From: Catellatospora coxensis
GTDB lineage: Bacteria; Actinomycetota; Actinomycetes; Mycobacteriales; Micromonosporaceae
Assembly: GCF_016862635.1 (NCBI RefSeq)
Contig: NZ_BONI01000032.1
Span: 31,776-95,775, forward strand
Direction of reading: 5' to 3'
Length of the DNA: 64,000 nt
In this document: positions 8,784-20,797 of the stretch, piece after piece
Layout of the letters: every line of letters starts with the position of its first letter
How positions within the stretch are numbered: position 1 is the stretch's first letter
Made by a program: the position numbers and the translations under genes
The notes under the pieces: generated by a model
What the model saw: the letters and a program-made list of their open reading frames with translations, nothing else
Database searches by the model: none
Told to the model about the DNA's origin: nothing

Positions 8784-9110
8784 GACTGCCCCCTAGACGT
8801 AGCGGCGAACTCGGACAGCGCGAAGGGTGGCACACGCTCCGCGCCCGTAGCGAGTCTATTTGTCACCGGTGGCGCGTTTCGCAGCGCCCCTGTCCCAGCG
8901 AACCGCGCAAGCGGGTCGGGAGGGCTCCGGGAGACGGTCCCTCGCCACGTGGCTACATCTTTTTTGATGTGGCCACATCAAAAAAGATGTAGCCACGGCC
9001 CGCGGACCACCTGCCGACACCGGTCACGCCGGGTCAGCGTGCACCTTCAGCGTGCAGCGCCGGCGGAAGGCACAGCGCGGCGGCACGGCGCGGCGGTCGC
9101 GACGCGGTGC
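8784..9110. other. Intergenic region with gatC leader and nested palindrome
   Basis: 327 bp without a gene. It contains the gatC upstream region and the 50-bp palindrome described separately. Nothing else with coding character was seen. Confidence 0.6.
8948..8997. repeat. Perfect 50-bp nested palindrome
   Basis: Every base from 8948 to 8997 pairs with its mirror position about the centre GTGGCCAC. Each half is also a hairpin: GTGGCTACATC, six T, GATGTGGCCAC, with one mismatch in 11 bp; the other half has six A. It can fold as one long rod or as two adjacent hairpins. It follows the c-di-GMP gene stop by 114 bp on the minus strand, so it may serve as that gene's terminator. Confidence 0.9.
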
Positions 9111-11156
9111 TCAGGCGCTGCGGGCGGGCAGGGTGGTGCGGGCGAGCCAGTCGGCGAGTTCGTCGGGGGGCAGCGGGCGGGCGTAGAACCAGCCCTGGGC
9201 GACCTCGCAGCCGGCGGACTGGAGCAGCCGCCAGGCGCGCTCGTCCTCGACGCCCTCGGCGACCACCCGCAGCCCGAGCGCCCCGGCCAGCTCGATGATG
9301 GAGCGCACGATCACCAGGTCGTCCGGGTCGTCGGCCATGGCCATCACGAACGAGCGGTCGATCTTCACCTCGGACAGCGGCAGCCGGCGCAGGTGCTGCA
9401 GCGAGGAGTAGCCGGTGCCGAAGTCGTCCAGGGCGATGCCGACGCCGAGCAGCTGGAGCCGGGTCAGCGTGGCCAGCACCCGGTGCGGGTCGGCCATCAG
9501 CGCGCTCTCGGTGATCTCCAGCTGCAGCCGGTACGGCTCCACGCCGTACCGCTGGAGCAGCTCCTCGATCTGCTCGACGATCGCGCCGGTGTGCAGGTCG
9601 CGCACGCTGACGTTGACCGCCATGCGCACCTGCAGGCCCGCCGCGGACCACTTGGCGAGCTGGGTCACCGCCTCCTCGAGCACCCACCGCGTCAGCAGCC
9701 GCATCACCGAGCTCGGCTCGGCGACCCGGATCAGCTCGTCGGGGCTGACCGGGCCGCGGGTCGGGTGCTGCCAGCGCAGCAGCGCCTCGACGGCGACCAC
9801 CTCGCCGGTCGTGATCTCGACCTGGGGCTGGTAGAACAGCCGCAGCCCGCCCCGGTCCGGCTGGCCGAGCATGGTGCGCAGGTCGGCGAGCAGGCTGAGC
9901 CGCTGCGGGGAGTTCTGGTCGGCGTCGGGGTTGTAGACGGCGACGGCGTCACCGTCGTGCTTGGCGGTGTACATGGCGACGTCGGCGTGGCGCAGCAGGG
10001 TGGCGAAGTTGGTGCCGTGGTCGGGGTAGACGGCGATGCCGATGGAGGCGCCGACGTCCAGCGGCAGCCCGTCCAGCACGACCGGGGCCGACAGCGCCTG
10101 CTCGATCTGCTCGGCCAGCTCGCGTGCCTGCTCCGGGCTGTCGAGGCGCTTGGCCACGACGGCGAACTCGTCGCCGCCCAGCCGCGCGACCAGATCGCCG
10201 GCGCGCACCAGCCGGTCCAGCCGGTCGCCGACCGCGATCAGCAGCCGGTCCCCCACCTCGTGCCCGAGCGAGTCGTTGACGTGCTTGAACCGGTCCAGGT
10301 CGAGCAGCAGCAGGCCGAAGCGGCTGCGCGGGTCGCCCTGCACGGCGCGCTGCGCGTGGCCGGCCACGGTGGCGGACACCTCGCCGATCAGCGCCTTGCG
10401 GTTGGCGAGCCCGGTCAAGGTGTCGATGTTGGCCAGGTGCCGCTGCTCGGCGGTGATGATGGACAGCCGCCGCACCGCCAGCAGCGGCAGGATCAGCGCC
10501 AGCACGAGTTCGGGGGCGACCTCGGTCTGCGCGGCGATGACCGGGCCCAGCATGAGCAGGGCGCCGGTGCTCAGCGCCTCGTTGGCCAGCGGGCCCATGA
10601 TGATCGGCAGCAGCGCGCCGCCGTCGCGCAGCCAGATCGCGGTGGCCGTGGTCAGGTACTTCACCGCGAACCAGGTGGTCGCCGAGGCCGCCAGCGCGAG
10701 CAGCCCCGGCGGGGCGTCGCCGCTGAACAGGTGCAGCACCGCGTACGCGAACCCGAAGGCCAGCGCGTACTGGCCGAGGTTGAACACGGCCCGCCACAGC
10801 GCGTGCCGCAGCCGCAGCGAGGCCACCGCCACGGCCAGCCCCTGCACCACCACCGCGGCGGCGAGCCCGGAGTCGATCATTATGGCGAACGTGAAGCAGA
10901 TCGACGGATAGATGGCCGACGTGTTCCACCGGCCGGGCAGCGTGACCGGCAGCGCGTCGCCCGCGACGGCGAGCCCGGCCAGCAGCCAGAAGCCGAGGCT
11001 GACATGTTCGAGCACACTCGGCAGCTCGGCAAGGTCACGCAGAGTGATGGCAGCTGCGGCCACGGTTACGGCGATGACGTACACACCGAAATTCCGCCGT
11101 CGCTCCGCGGGCACGCGATTGCGATGTGCCTGCAGTGCTTGGGGTGTGGCCGCCAT
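9111..11156 (-). CDS. Membrane GGDEF-EAL protein (c-di-GMP synthase/phosphodiesterase)
   Basis: 681 residues. About seven hydrophobic segments fill residues 20-245, forming a membrane sensor of unknown ligand. A diguanylate cyclase domain follows with an intact GGDEF (327-331), and an EAL phosphodiesterase domain begins soon after with EAL at 457-459 and the later motifs DDFGTGYSSL, KIDRSF and EGVE. Both catalytic signatures are intact, so it may make and degrade c-di-GMP. ATG 11156 has GGAAGG at a good distance; a GTG at 11162 is less likely. No partner gene is adjacent. Confidence 0.95.
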   Translation of the reverse strand: MAATPQALQAHRNRVPAERRRNFGVYVIAVTVAAAAITLRDLAELPSVLEHVSLGFWLLAGLAVAGDALPVTLPGRWNTSAIYPSICFTFAIMIDSGLAAAVVVQGLAVAVASLRLRHALWRAVFNLGQYALAFGFAYAVLHLFSGDAPPGLLALAASATTWFAVKYLTTATAIWLRDGGALLPIIMGPLANEALSTGALLMLGPVIAAQTEVAPELVLALILPLLAVRRLSIITAEQRHLANIDTLTGLANRKALIGEVSATVAGHAQRAVQGDPRSRFGLLLLDLDRFKHVNDSLGHEVGDRLLIAVGDRLDRLVRAGDLVARLGGDEFAVVAKRLDSPEQARELAEQIEQALSAPVVLDGLPLDVGASIGIAVYPDHGTNFATLLRHADVAMYTAKHDGDAVAVYNPDADQNSPQRLSLLADLRTMLGQPDRGGLRLFYQPQVEITTGEVVAVEALLRWQHPTRGPVSPDELIRVAEPSSVMRLLTRWVLEEAVTQLAKWSAAGLQVRMAVNVSVRDLHTGAIVEQIEELLQRYGVEPYRLQLEITESALMADPHRVLATLTRLQLLGVGIALDDFGTGYSSLQHLRRLPLSEVKIDRSFVMAMADDPDDLVIVRSIIELAGALGLRVVAEGVEDERAWRLLQSAGCEVAQGWFYARPLPPDELADWLARTTLPARSA

Positions 11157-11347
11157 GGACACCTTCCCGAGGCCGATTGACGCACGACGGCGCCGCCCGC
11201 CGATCGCGGCTGGTCATTTCACTCTAAGCCCGAAAACGCCCCAGACCACTCTGCGCGTTCGCGTGTGACGAAGATGTGATTGTTTGACCCTTTCCTCCGT
11301 CACTCCACGTAAGACTCATGCAACCTTGCGTATATCTCCCTGCGCCG

Positions 11348-12295
11348 CTACTGCAGCACCACCCGGATGGCGGTGTTGCGGTAACCCGCTCGGGCGAACG
11401 CCGCGGCCATCGGCCGGTTGCCCAGATCGGTGTCCGCCCCGATCTCCTCCGCGCCCTGCTCGGCCAGCAGGGCCGTCGCCTCGGCCAGCAGATCGTCGGC
11501 GTAGCCGTGCCCGCGCTGCGCCGGCACGACGGCGACGAACCCGATCACCGCGCGGGTGTGGTTGCGGGACGGCACGACCAGGCCGACCAGCTCACCTTCG
11601 GGGGTGTACGCGGCCCGCCACCACTCGCGCGGCGCGGGCAGCCCGGCCAGGTCGGCGACCATGATGCGGGCGGCCTCGTCCGGCCCGTGCCGGGCGGCGT
11701 CCCGGGCGCTGTACCCGTCGAGGGTGCCCTCGATCGAGGCCCGGCAGATCGCCAGCACCTGCTCGTCGCCGACCTCGCGGAAGACCAGCCGGATCGACCG
11801 CGCCGGCAGCCCGTCCGCGGGAGTCCACTGGTAGTTGAACCGCTCGACGAACGGCTCATAGCCGGCGGCGGCCGCGGCGGCCAGCCGGTCCTCGGCGGCC
11901 TCCCGCACGACGTCGCCGTCCCGCCAGCCCGGTGGCAGGAACAGGTGGTACTCGGGCCGCGCGCCCTCCGCCGTGCGCATCTCCCGCAGCGCCGTCGCCA
12001 GCAGCAGCGCGCCGATCTCCCGGCGGTCGGGTTCGGCGCCCGGCTCCAGCCAGTCGAGGCTGAACGGCACGGCCGCCTCCGGGAAGCCCCAGAAGGCGCA
12101 GCGGGCGACGGTGCGCCCGGCGCGGCGCGCCACCCAGCTCCACTCGGGACGGTACTGCCCGGTCGCGAGCAGCTCCGGCCAGGATCGGCGGGACTCCACG
12201 CCCACACCGGGCACGGGCTGGTGCGGGTAGGCGAGGAACAACTGCTCCTCACCCACCCGCAGCGAGCGGATTTCGAGATCGTTCTCAGTAGTCAT
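11348..12295 (-). CDS. GNAT family N-acetyltransferase (two-lobed)
   Basis: 315 residues, longer than a single GNAT fold. The C-terminal half carries the acetyl-CoA loop VVPAQRGHGYADDLL, with the R-G-x-G-Y form of motif A, followed by typical helix and the terminal GNRPMAAAFARAGYR. The N-terminal half (about 1-150) resembles a degenerate second GNAT lobe. The acetyl acceptor is unknown. It lies 24 bp upstream of ligA and may be cotranscribed with it. ATG 12295 is the first plausible start. Confidence 0.85.
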   Translation of the reverse strand: MTTENDLEIRSLRVGEEQLFLAYPHQPVPGVGVESRRSWPELLATGQYRPEWSWVARRAGRTVARCAFWGFPEAAVPFSLDWLEPGAEPDRREIGALLLATALREMRTAEGARPEYHLFLPPGWRDGDVVREAAEDRLAAAAAAGYEPFVERFNYQWTPADGLPARSIRLVFREVGDEQVLAICRASIEGTLDGYSARDAARHGPDEAARIMVADLAGLPAPREWWRAAYTPEGELVGLVVPSRNHTRAVIGFVAVVPAQRGHGYADDLLAEATALLAEQGAEEIGADTDLGNRPMAAAFARAGYRNTAIRVVLQ

Positions 12296-12319
12296 CGCTG
12301 CCGAGGCTAGACCGGCTGT

Positions 12320-15533
<3,214 letters not shown>

Positions 15534-15610
15534 CCTGCCACTCCCGCGCCACCCGCGGCCGCACGGAGTCCCGGGCGGCCGGACCCGCCGGCCGCCCGCT
15601 CGGCGACGAC

Positions 15611-16309
15611 TCAGGCCACGGCCGGGTACAGCTGCCGCAGGTCGCCCGACAGGCCGGACTTGAGCTGCCGGCTCACGTCGTCGGCGAGCACCTCGGGCAG
15701 TCCCTGCTCCACCGCGTCGAGAACCTGCGCCACCACGTCCTCCGGCGCGACCTTCGGGCCGTCGACGTGCGCGGCCATGTCGGTGTCGATGTAGCCGATG
15801 TGCACCCCGGTCACCAGGGTTCCCTGCTCGTGCAGCGCCAGCCGCAGCGCGTTGGTCGCGGCCCAGGCGGCGGACTTCGACGCCGAGTAGCCCCCGGTCG
15901 TGGGCAGCGAGAACCAGGACAGCGCGGAGAGCACGTTGACGACCGCGCCGCCGCCGTTGGCGGCCAGGATCGGCGCGAACTCGCGGGACACGCGGACCGG
16001 GCCGTAGAAGTTGGTCTCCATCTCGCGGCGCAGCGCGTCCTCGCCGTCGAGGATGCCCGACCCGGTCGCGATGCCAGCGTTGTTGATCAGGAGCTGTACG
16101 TCGCCGGCCTGCTTGGCGGCCGCCGCCACCGAGTCGGGGTCGGTGACGTCGAGCTGGAGCGGGACGACCCGCGGGTCGGTGATCGACGCCGCGTCGCGGG
16201 CGGTGGCGTACACCTTCGACGCGCCGCGGGCGAGCAGCATCTCGGTGAACGCCTTGCCGAGGCCGCGGTTGGCGCCGGTCACGAGGGCCACGGAACCATT
16301 GATCTTCAT
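15611..16309 (-). CDS. Short-chain dehydrogenase/reductase
   Basis: 232 residues, classical SDR. The cofactor loop is TGANRGLGKAF (11-21), followed by DVTDPDSV, NNAGIATGSG and the catalytic S...YSASK (Tyr and Lys in GGYSASKSA). An Arg after the first strand (ATARD) suggests NADP(H) preference. A ribosome site AGGAGG lies just before ATG 16309. It is divergent from an HxlR-family regulator, sharing a 111-bp control region with twin operator-like repeats, and is likely controlled by it. Substrate unknown. Confidence 0.93.
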   Translation of the reverse strand: MKINGSVALVTGANRGLGKAFTEMLLARGASKVYATARDAASITDPRVVPLQLDVTDPDSVAAAAKQAGDVQLLINNAGIATGSGILDGEDALRREMETNFYGPVRVSREFAPILAANGGGAVVNVLSALSWFSLPTTGGYSASKSAAWAATNALRLALHEQGTLVTGVHIGYIDTDMAAHVDGPKVAPEDVVAQVLDAVEQGLPEVLADDVSRQLKSGLSGDLRQLYPAVA

Positions 16310-16346
16310 GTTCGCCTCCTGGTGGGTATGGCTTCACCAGCGACAC

Positions 16347-16392
16347 TATACGAAACATATAGCTATTGCCTTGAGATACGAATCATATAGCG
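16347..16392. promoter_or_regulatory. Twin operator-like repeats in SDR/HxlR divergent region
   Basis: Two direct copies of ATACGAA(A/T)CATATAGC at 16348-16363 and 16376-16391, starts 28 bp apart. Copy 1 has CTATA and TATAG flanks forming a dyad. Copy 1 overlaps a TATAGT -10 candidate for the SDR gene (minus strand) and copy 2 a TATAGC candidate for the HxlR gene. The AT-rich sequence stands out from its surroundings. Likely HxlR binding sites. Confidence 0.6.
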
Positions 16393-16420
16393 ACAGCCAT
16401 GCGAAAGGTATGCTCGAACC

Positions 16421-17080
16421 ATGTCCAAGCGGATGTACGGCCAGGTGTGCCCGATCGCGCGCTCGCTCGACGTGCTCGGCGAGCGGTGGACCCTTCTCAT
16501 CGTGCGCGAGCTGCTGCTCGGGCCGCGGCGGTTCAAGGAACTGCTGACCGTGCTGCCCGCGATGGGCACCAACCGCCTGGCCGAACGGCTCCAGCTGCTG
16601 GAACGCAGCGGCGTCGTCGTCCGGCGCGCGCTGCCGGCCGCCCCGGACGTGCGCGCCTACGAACTGACCGCGTACGGCGAGCGGCTGCGCCCGCTGCTGA
16701 TCGAACTCGCCACCTGGGGTTCGGAACTGCCGCTCGACGACGAGATCGACCCCGGCACCGCACGGGCCGAGCTGATCGCGCTCTACCTCGCCGAGCACTG
16801 CCCGCCCGAGGACGCCGCCGGACCGCCCGCGACCTACCAGTTCCACGTGGGCGACGAGGTCTTCCACATCCGCGCCGACGGCGGCGTGCACGCCAGATCC
16901 GGCCCCGCCCCGATCCCGGCCGACCTCGTGGTGACCTGCGACCTGGCCACCTTCGACGCGCTGACCCGCGGCACGCTCGACCCGACCGAGGCCGCCGCGT
17001 CCGGCGCGCTCACCACCACCGGCGACCCCGCCGCACTCACCCGCGCGTTCGGCCTCCTGCGCCACCGCACCCCGGCCTAG
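16421..17080 (+). CDS. HxlR-family winged-helix regulator with C-terminal SCP2-like domain
   Basis: 219 residues. The first ~95 form an HxlR winged helix: QVCPIARSLDVLGERWTLLI, with the conserved early Cys (residue 10), LLLGPRRFKELLTVLP and LEERSGV-type wing sequence. The remainder (about 120-215) resembles a sterol-carrier-like domain often appended to this regulator type, possibly for ligand sensing. HxlR proteins usually respond to reactive aldehydes, oxidants or hydrophobic molecules, commonly controlling a divergent oxidoreductase gene; the SDR gene fits that role. Start at ATG 16421 matches the family N-terminus. Confidence 0.88.
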   Translation: MSKRMYGQVCPIARSLDVLGERWTLLIVRELLLGPRRFKELLTVLPAMGTNRLAERLQLLERSGVVVRRALPAAPDVRAYELTAYGERLRPLLIELATWGSELPLDDEIDPGTARAELIALYLAEHCPPEDAAGPPATYQFHVGDEVFHIRADGGVHARSGPAPIPADLVVTCDLATFDALTRGTLDPTEAAASGALTTTGDPAALTRAFGLLRHRTPA

Positions 17081-17118
17081 CCAAGGACGCGGCTACCGCC
17101 GACCGCAGCTGGGCGCCG

Positions 17119-18159
17119 TCACTGCTCGACCAGCCGCCGGCCGGCTTCGCGGCACGCCTTCAGCACCGCCTGGGCGTAGGCGGGCGTCGCCCTGGCCAGG
17201 CCGCACGACGGCGTCACCACCACCCGCTGCGCCAGCAGCTCGTCGGCGAACCCCAGGTCCCGCCACAGCCGCTTGACCCGCTCGGCCAGCGCCGCGCCGT
17301 TCGGGCGCGTGCCATTGCCCGGTGGCGTCGTACGCGCCACGCCCGCGAGCAGGCCGAGCCCGGCGTCGATCATCTCGCCGATCGCGTCGAGCTTCTCCGC
17401 ACCGGCGCCGACCAGGTCCAGATCCAGCGCGAGCGCGGCCGCCCCGGCCTCCCGCAGCAGCGCCAGCGGTGTGTCGGGCGCGCAGCAGTGCACGATCACC
17501 GGCACCCCGGCCGCTCCGATCACCGAGGCGAGCGTGTCCCGGACGGTCGACGGGGCCACCGAGCGGTACGTGTGCAGCGTGCTGGCGGTGCGCACCCGCC
17601 CGGCCAGCACCGCGGGCAGCGACGGCTCGTCGAGCTGGAGCAGCACCTGCGCACCCGGCACCCGCCGCTGCACGTCCGCGACGTGCGCCTTGAGCCCTTC
17701 GGCAAGCGATTCCGCCAGGTCACGGGCCGCGCCGTGGTCGGAGACCAGGGCCTCGCCCAGGGCCAGCTCGATGTTGGCGGCCAGCGTCCACGGGCCGGCC
17801 GACTGCACCTTCAACGTCCCGGTGAACCCGTCGGCCTGCTCGGTGAGCTGGTCGAGGTCGCGCTCACGCAGGTCGTACGCCCGGCGGAGCTCCCGGCCCG
17901 GACTCGCCGCGACCCGCCACCGGCCCGTGTAGATCTCCACCGGCAGCTCGACCAGCAGCCCGGCGCTCCGCCCGATCATGTCCGCGCCGGGGCCGCGCGC
18001 GGGCAGCTCCGGCAGGTACGGCAGATCCGGCAGCTCGCCGAGGGTGAACTTGACCGCCTCGGCGATGTCGGTGCCCGGCACCGACCCGATGCCCGTCGCA
18101 GACCCGGCCGGCCACAGCGGCGCGGCGGGCTTGTCGGTGATCTCGTCAGGCGTGCTCAT
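17119..18159 (-). CDS. MetE C-terminal-like (cobalamin-independent methionine synthase family) protein
   Basis: 346 residues, about half of MetE and matching only its catalytic barrel. Zinc-ligand positions are visible in VIVHCCAPD and VVTPSCGLARAT. The early ATGIGSVPG and LPYLPELPARGPGADMIGR are typical of the short actinobacterial form, annotated generally as a methionine synthase or uroporphyrinogen decarboxylase-like enzyme. It lacks the N-terminal half that binds polyglutamyl folate in MetE, so the methyl donor may differ. ATG 18159 is chosen over an upstream start at 18261 because the family sequence begins there and GAGG lies 8 nt ahead. Convergent with the HxlR gene. Confidence 0.85.
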   Translation of the reverse strand: MSTPDEITDKPAAPLWPAGSATGIGSVPGTDIAEAVKFTLGELPDLPYLPELPARGPGADMIGRSAGLLVELPVEIYTGRWRVAASPGRELRRAYDLRERDLDQLTEQADGFTGTLKVQSAGPWTLAANIELALGEALVSDHGAARDLAESLAEGLKAHVADVQRRVPGAQVLLQLDEPSLPAVLAGRVRTASTLHTYRSVAPSTVRDTLASVIGAAGVPVIVHCCAPDTPLALLREAGAAALALDLDLVGAGAEKLDAIGEMIDAGLGLLAGVARTTPPGNGTRPNGAALAERVKRLWRDLGFADELLAQRVVVTPSCGLARATPAYAQAVLKACREAGRRLVEQ

Positions 18160-18202
18160 GCCGGGGCCTCGTTCTGCTCGCCATGGAAACCTAGATCGCG
18201 AC

Positions 18203-18269
18203 GATCTTGCGCGAAGTGTGGGGAGTTTGCCCGTTACGGGCGTGTCGCCCCCACAGTTCACGCAAGATC
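18203..18269. repeat. Palindromic element B, copy 1
   Basis: Outer arms 18203-18223 (GATCTTGCGCGAAGTGTGGGG) and 18249-18269, 19 of 21 paired, enclosing an inner GCCCG-TTA-CGGGC hairpin. Located between mnmA and the MetE-like gene, both on the minus strand. Other copies are at 52872-52946 and 57135-57209. Confidence 0.82.
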
Positions 18270-18321
18270 ACCGCCGCCGTGCGGGAAGGAGCAGGGCGAA
18301 GCGCGCGGTGACCGCGTCCGC

Positions 18322-19401
18322 TCATGACGCGGTGGTGATGGTCGCGCTGCCCAGCACGATGTCACCGGCCGGGTCGGGGCGGTAGACCACGACGGCCTGG
18401 CCTGCGGCGATGCCGCGCTCGGGGCGGCGCAGACGCACGCTCAGCACGGAGCCGTCGAGCTCGGCCACGGCCGGGGCGGGGCGGCCGTGCGCCCGCAGCT
18501 GCACCTCGCACTCGACGGGTCCGGTCGGCGGCTGTCCCGCGATCCAGACCGTGCGCTCGCCGTCCACCTGCGAGACCTCCAGCGCCTCGGCGGGGCCTAC
18601 GGTGACCGTGTTGGTGACCGGCGTGATCGACAGCACGTAGCGCGGGCGGCCGTCCGGCGCGGGCCGGCCCAGCGCCAGCCCCTTGCGCTGGCCCACCGTG
18701 TACGCGAACGCGCCGTCGTGCTTGCCCAGCACCTCGCCGGTGCCGGCGTCGACGATGTCGCCCGGCTCGCTGCCCAGGTGCTTGCGCAGGAAGCCCTGGG
18801 TGTCGCCGTCGGCGATGAAGCAGATGTCGTGCGAGTCGGGCTTGTCGGCGACGGCCAGGCCGCGGGCGTGCGCCTCGGCGCGCACCTGCTCCTTGGTCGA
18901 GTCGCCGAGCGGGAACATCGAGTGGCCGAGCTGCTCGGAGTTGAGCACCGCCAGCACGTACGACTGGTCCTTGGCGAGGTCGACGCTGCGGCGCAGCAGG
19001 CCGTCGGCGCCCAGCCGCGCGTGGTGGCCGGTGACCACCGCGTCGAAGCCCAGGGCCAGCGCCCGGTCCAGCACCGCCGCAAACTTGATCTTCTCGTTGC
19101 AGCGCAGGCACGGGTTCGGCGTGCGCCCCGCCGCGTACTCCGCGACGAAGTCCTCGATCACGTCCTCGTGGAAGCGCTCAGCCATGTCCCACACGTAGAA
19201 GGGGATCCCGAGCACGTCAGCCGCCCGCCGCGCGTCATGCGCGTCCTCCTTGGTGCAGCACCCGCGCGCCCCGGTCCGATGCGTGGCGGCGTTCTTCGAC
19301 AGCGCCAGATGCACCCCGGTGACATCGTGCCCGGCCGCCACGGCCCGGGCAGCCGCCACCGCCGAGTCCACCCCACCAGACATAGCCGCCAGCACACGCA
19401 C
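18322..19401 (-). CDS. mnmA: tRNA-specific 2-thiouridylase MnmA
   Basis: 359 residues. MnmA adds sulfur to U34 of tRNA for Lys, Glu and Gln. The ATP-pyrophosphatase P-loop is SGGVDSAVA (8-16). The two catalytic cysteines align with Cys101 ([16 protein letters not shown]) and Cys194 (SHDICFIAD). The C-terminal OB-like domain is present. The start is GTG 19401, just before the conserved strand. A cysteine desulfurase gene lies 52 bp upstream on the same strand and is the natural sulfur donor. Confidence 0.97.
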   Translation of the reverse strand: MRVLAAMSGGVDSAVAAARAVAAGHDVTGVHLALSKNAATHRTGARGCCTKEDAHDARRAADVLGIPFYVWDMAERFHEDVIEDFVAEYAAGRTPNPCLRCNEKIKFAAVLDRALALGFDAVVTGHHARLGADGLLRRSVDLAKDQSYVLAVLNSEQLGHSMFPLGDSTKEQVRAEAHARGLAVADKPDSHDICFIADGDTQGFLRKHLGSEPGDIVDAGTGEVLGKHDGAFAYTVGQRKGLALGRPAPDGRPRYVLSITPVTNTVTVGPAEALEVSQVDGERTVWIAGQPPTGPVECEVQLRAHGRPAPAVAELDGSVLSVRLRRPERGIAAGQAVVVYRPDPAGDIVLGSATITTAS

Positions 19402-19453
19402 CCCGACAGCCTACCCGCCCCGCCACCCTCCTCGGCCGGTGCGGCGGGCGGGG

Positions 19454-20617
19454 TCAGCGGGACATGCCGGCGCGGCGGGCGCGGTCGACGGCGGGGGGCA
19501 GGGCCGTGATGAGGGCGTCGAGGTCGGCGCGGGTGCTGGTGTGGCCGAGGGTGAAGCGCAGCGAGGAGCGGGCGGACAGGGGGTCGGCGCCCATCTGGAG
19601 GAGTACGTGCGAGGGCTGGGCGACGCCGGCCGAGCAGGCCGAGCCGGTGGAGACGGCGATGTCCTGGGCGTCGAGCAGCAGCAGGAGGGCGTCGCCCTCG
19701 CAGCCGGGGAAGCTGAAGTGCGCGTTGCCGGGCAGCCGGGAACCGGGCTCGTCGGCCGGTGCGCCGTTGAGGATCGCGTCGGGGACCACGGCGCGCACCC
19801 ACTCGATCAGCTCGTCGCGCAGCGCCGCGAGCCGCTGAGCGTGCTGCTCCTGGTGCTTGACGGCGTGCTCGACGGCGCAGGCGAAGGAGACGATCCCGGG
19901 CACGTCCAGCGTGCCGGAGCGTACGTCGCGCTCCTGGCCGCCGCCGTGCAGCTGCGGGGTGCAGGCGACATCGCGGCCGAGCACCAGCGCGCCGACGCCG
20001 AGCGGGCCGCCCAGCTTGTGCCCGGTGAGGGTGAGCGCGGCGACGCCGCTGGCGGCGTAGTCCACCGGCACCTGGCCGACGGCCTGCACCGCGTCGGTGT
20101 GCAGCGGCACCCCGCGCGCGGCCGCGAGCGCGGCCAGCTCGGCGATCGGCTGTACGGTGCCGACCTCGTTGTTGGCCCACATGACGGTGACCAGCGCGGC
20201 CTTGTCGTCCAGCGCTTCGGCCAGCACCTCCGGCCGCACCCGGCCCTCGTGGTCGACCGGCAGCGAGACCACCTCGGCGCCTTCGTGCTCGCCCAGCCAG
20301 TGCACCGCGTCCAGCACCGCGTGGTGCTCGACGGCGCCGACCAGGACCTTGGTGCGGCCCGCCGGGCGGCGGGCCCAGTAGACGCCCTTGACGGCGAGGT
20401 TGTCGCTCTCGGTGCCGCCGCCCGTGAAGATCACTTCGGACGGACGGGCGCCCAGCACCGCGGCGATGCGCTCCCGCGACTCCTCCACCAGGCGGCGGGC
20501 AGCGCGGCCCGGGCCGTGCAACGACGAGGCGTTGCCGACCTCACGCGCGGTCGCGACGTAGGCGTCCAGCGCCTCAGGCAGCATCGGCGTGGTCGCCGCA
20601 TGATCAAGGTAGGCCAT
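19454..20617 (-). CDS. Cysteine desulfurase (NifS/IscS class, PLP)
   Basis: 387 residues. The enzyme removes sulfur from cysteine as a persulfide, here presumably feeding MnmA. N-terminal [15 protein letters not shown]; the PLP lysine is Lys201 in TGHKLGGP; the persulfide cysteine is Cys328 in STGSACSAG. The short active loop places it in the group I (NifS/IscS) class. It is placed 52 bp before mnmA, the arrangement found in many actinobacteria. Starts at ATG 20617 with a purine-rich stretch close upstream. Confidence 0.96.
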   Translation of the reverse strand: MAYLDHAATTPMLPEALDAYVATAREVGNASSLHGPGRAARRLVEESRERIAAVLGARPSEVIFTGGGTESDNLAVKGVYWARRPAGRTKVLVGAVEHHAVLDAVHWLGEHEGAEVVSLPVDHEGRVRPEVLAEALDDKAALVTVMWANNEVGTVQPIAELAALAAARGVPLHTDAVQAVGQVPVDYAASGVAALTLTGHKLGGPLGVGALVLGRDVACTPQLHGGGQERDVRSGTLDVPGIVSFACAVEHAVKHQEQHAQRLAALRDELIEWVRAVVPDAILNGAPADEPGSRLPGNAHFSFPGCEGDALLLLLDAQDIAVSTGSACSAGVAQPSHVLLQMGADPLSARSSLRFTLGHTSTRADLDALITALPPAVDRARRAGMSR

Positions 20618-20744
20618 CTCGCCGCCAAGCCTAGCCGTAACGGTGCTTACCCGTACCCCAGGAGTGTGCCGCCCGGGGCCGGCCGGGTGCCCGCGATCCG
20701 TCGCGGTGAAGGCCCTTCGACCTTCCCACCAGCCCTGACATGGT

Positions 20745-20780
20745 GAAGGGCCCCGGCGGCCGGTGACCGCGGGGCCCTTC
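20745..20780 (-). terminator. Hairpin terminator downstream of etfA
   Basis: GAAGGGCCCC (20745-20754) and GGGGCCCTTC (20771-20780) form a perfect 10-bp stem with a GC-rich loop, 17 bp after the etfA stop on the minus strand. A related shorter GAAGGCCCTTC lies nearby at about 20708-20718. Confidence 0.65.
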
Positions 20781-20797
20781 GATGTCTGCGTACGCCG

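Noticed and set aside
18160..18321. Cobalamin or SAM riboswitch upstream of the MetE-like gene
   Set aside because: Only 31 bp of leader separate the start codon from a region occupied by element B; no riboswitch core was recognised.
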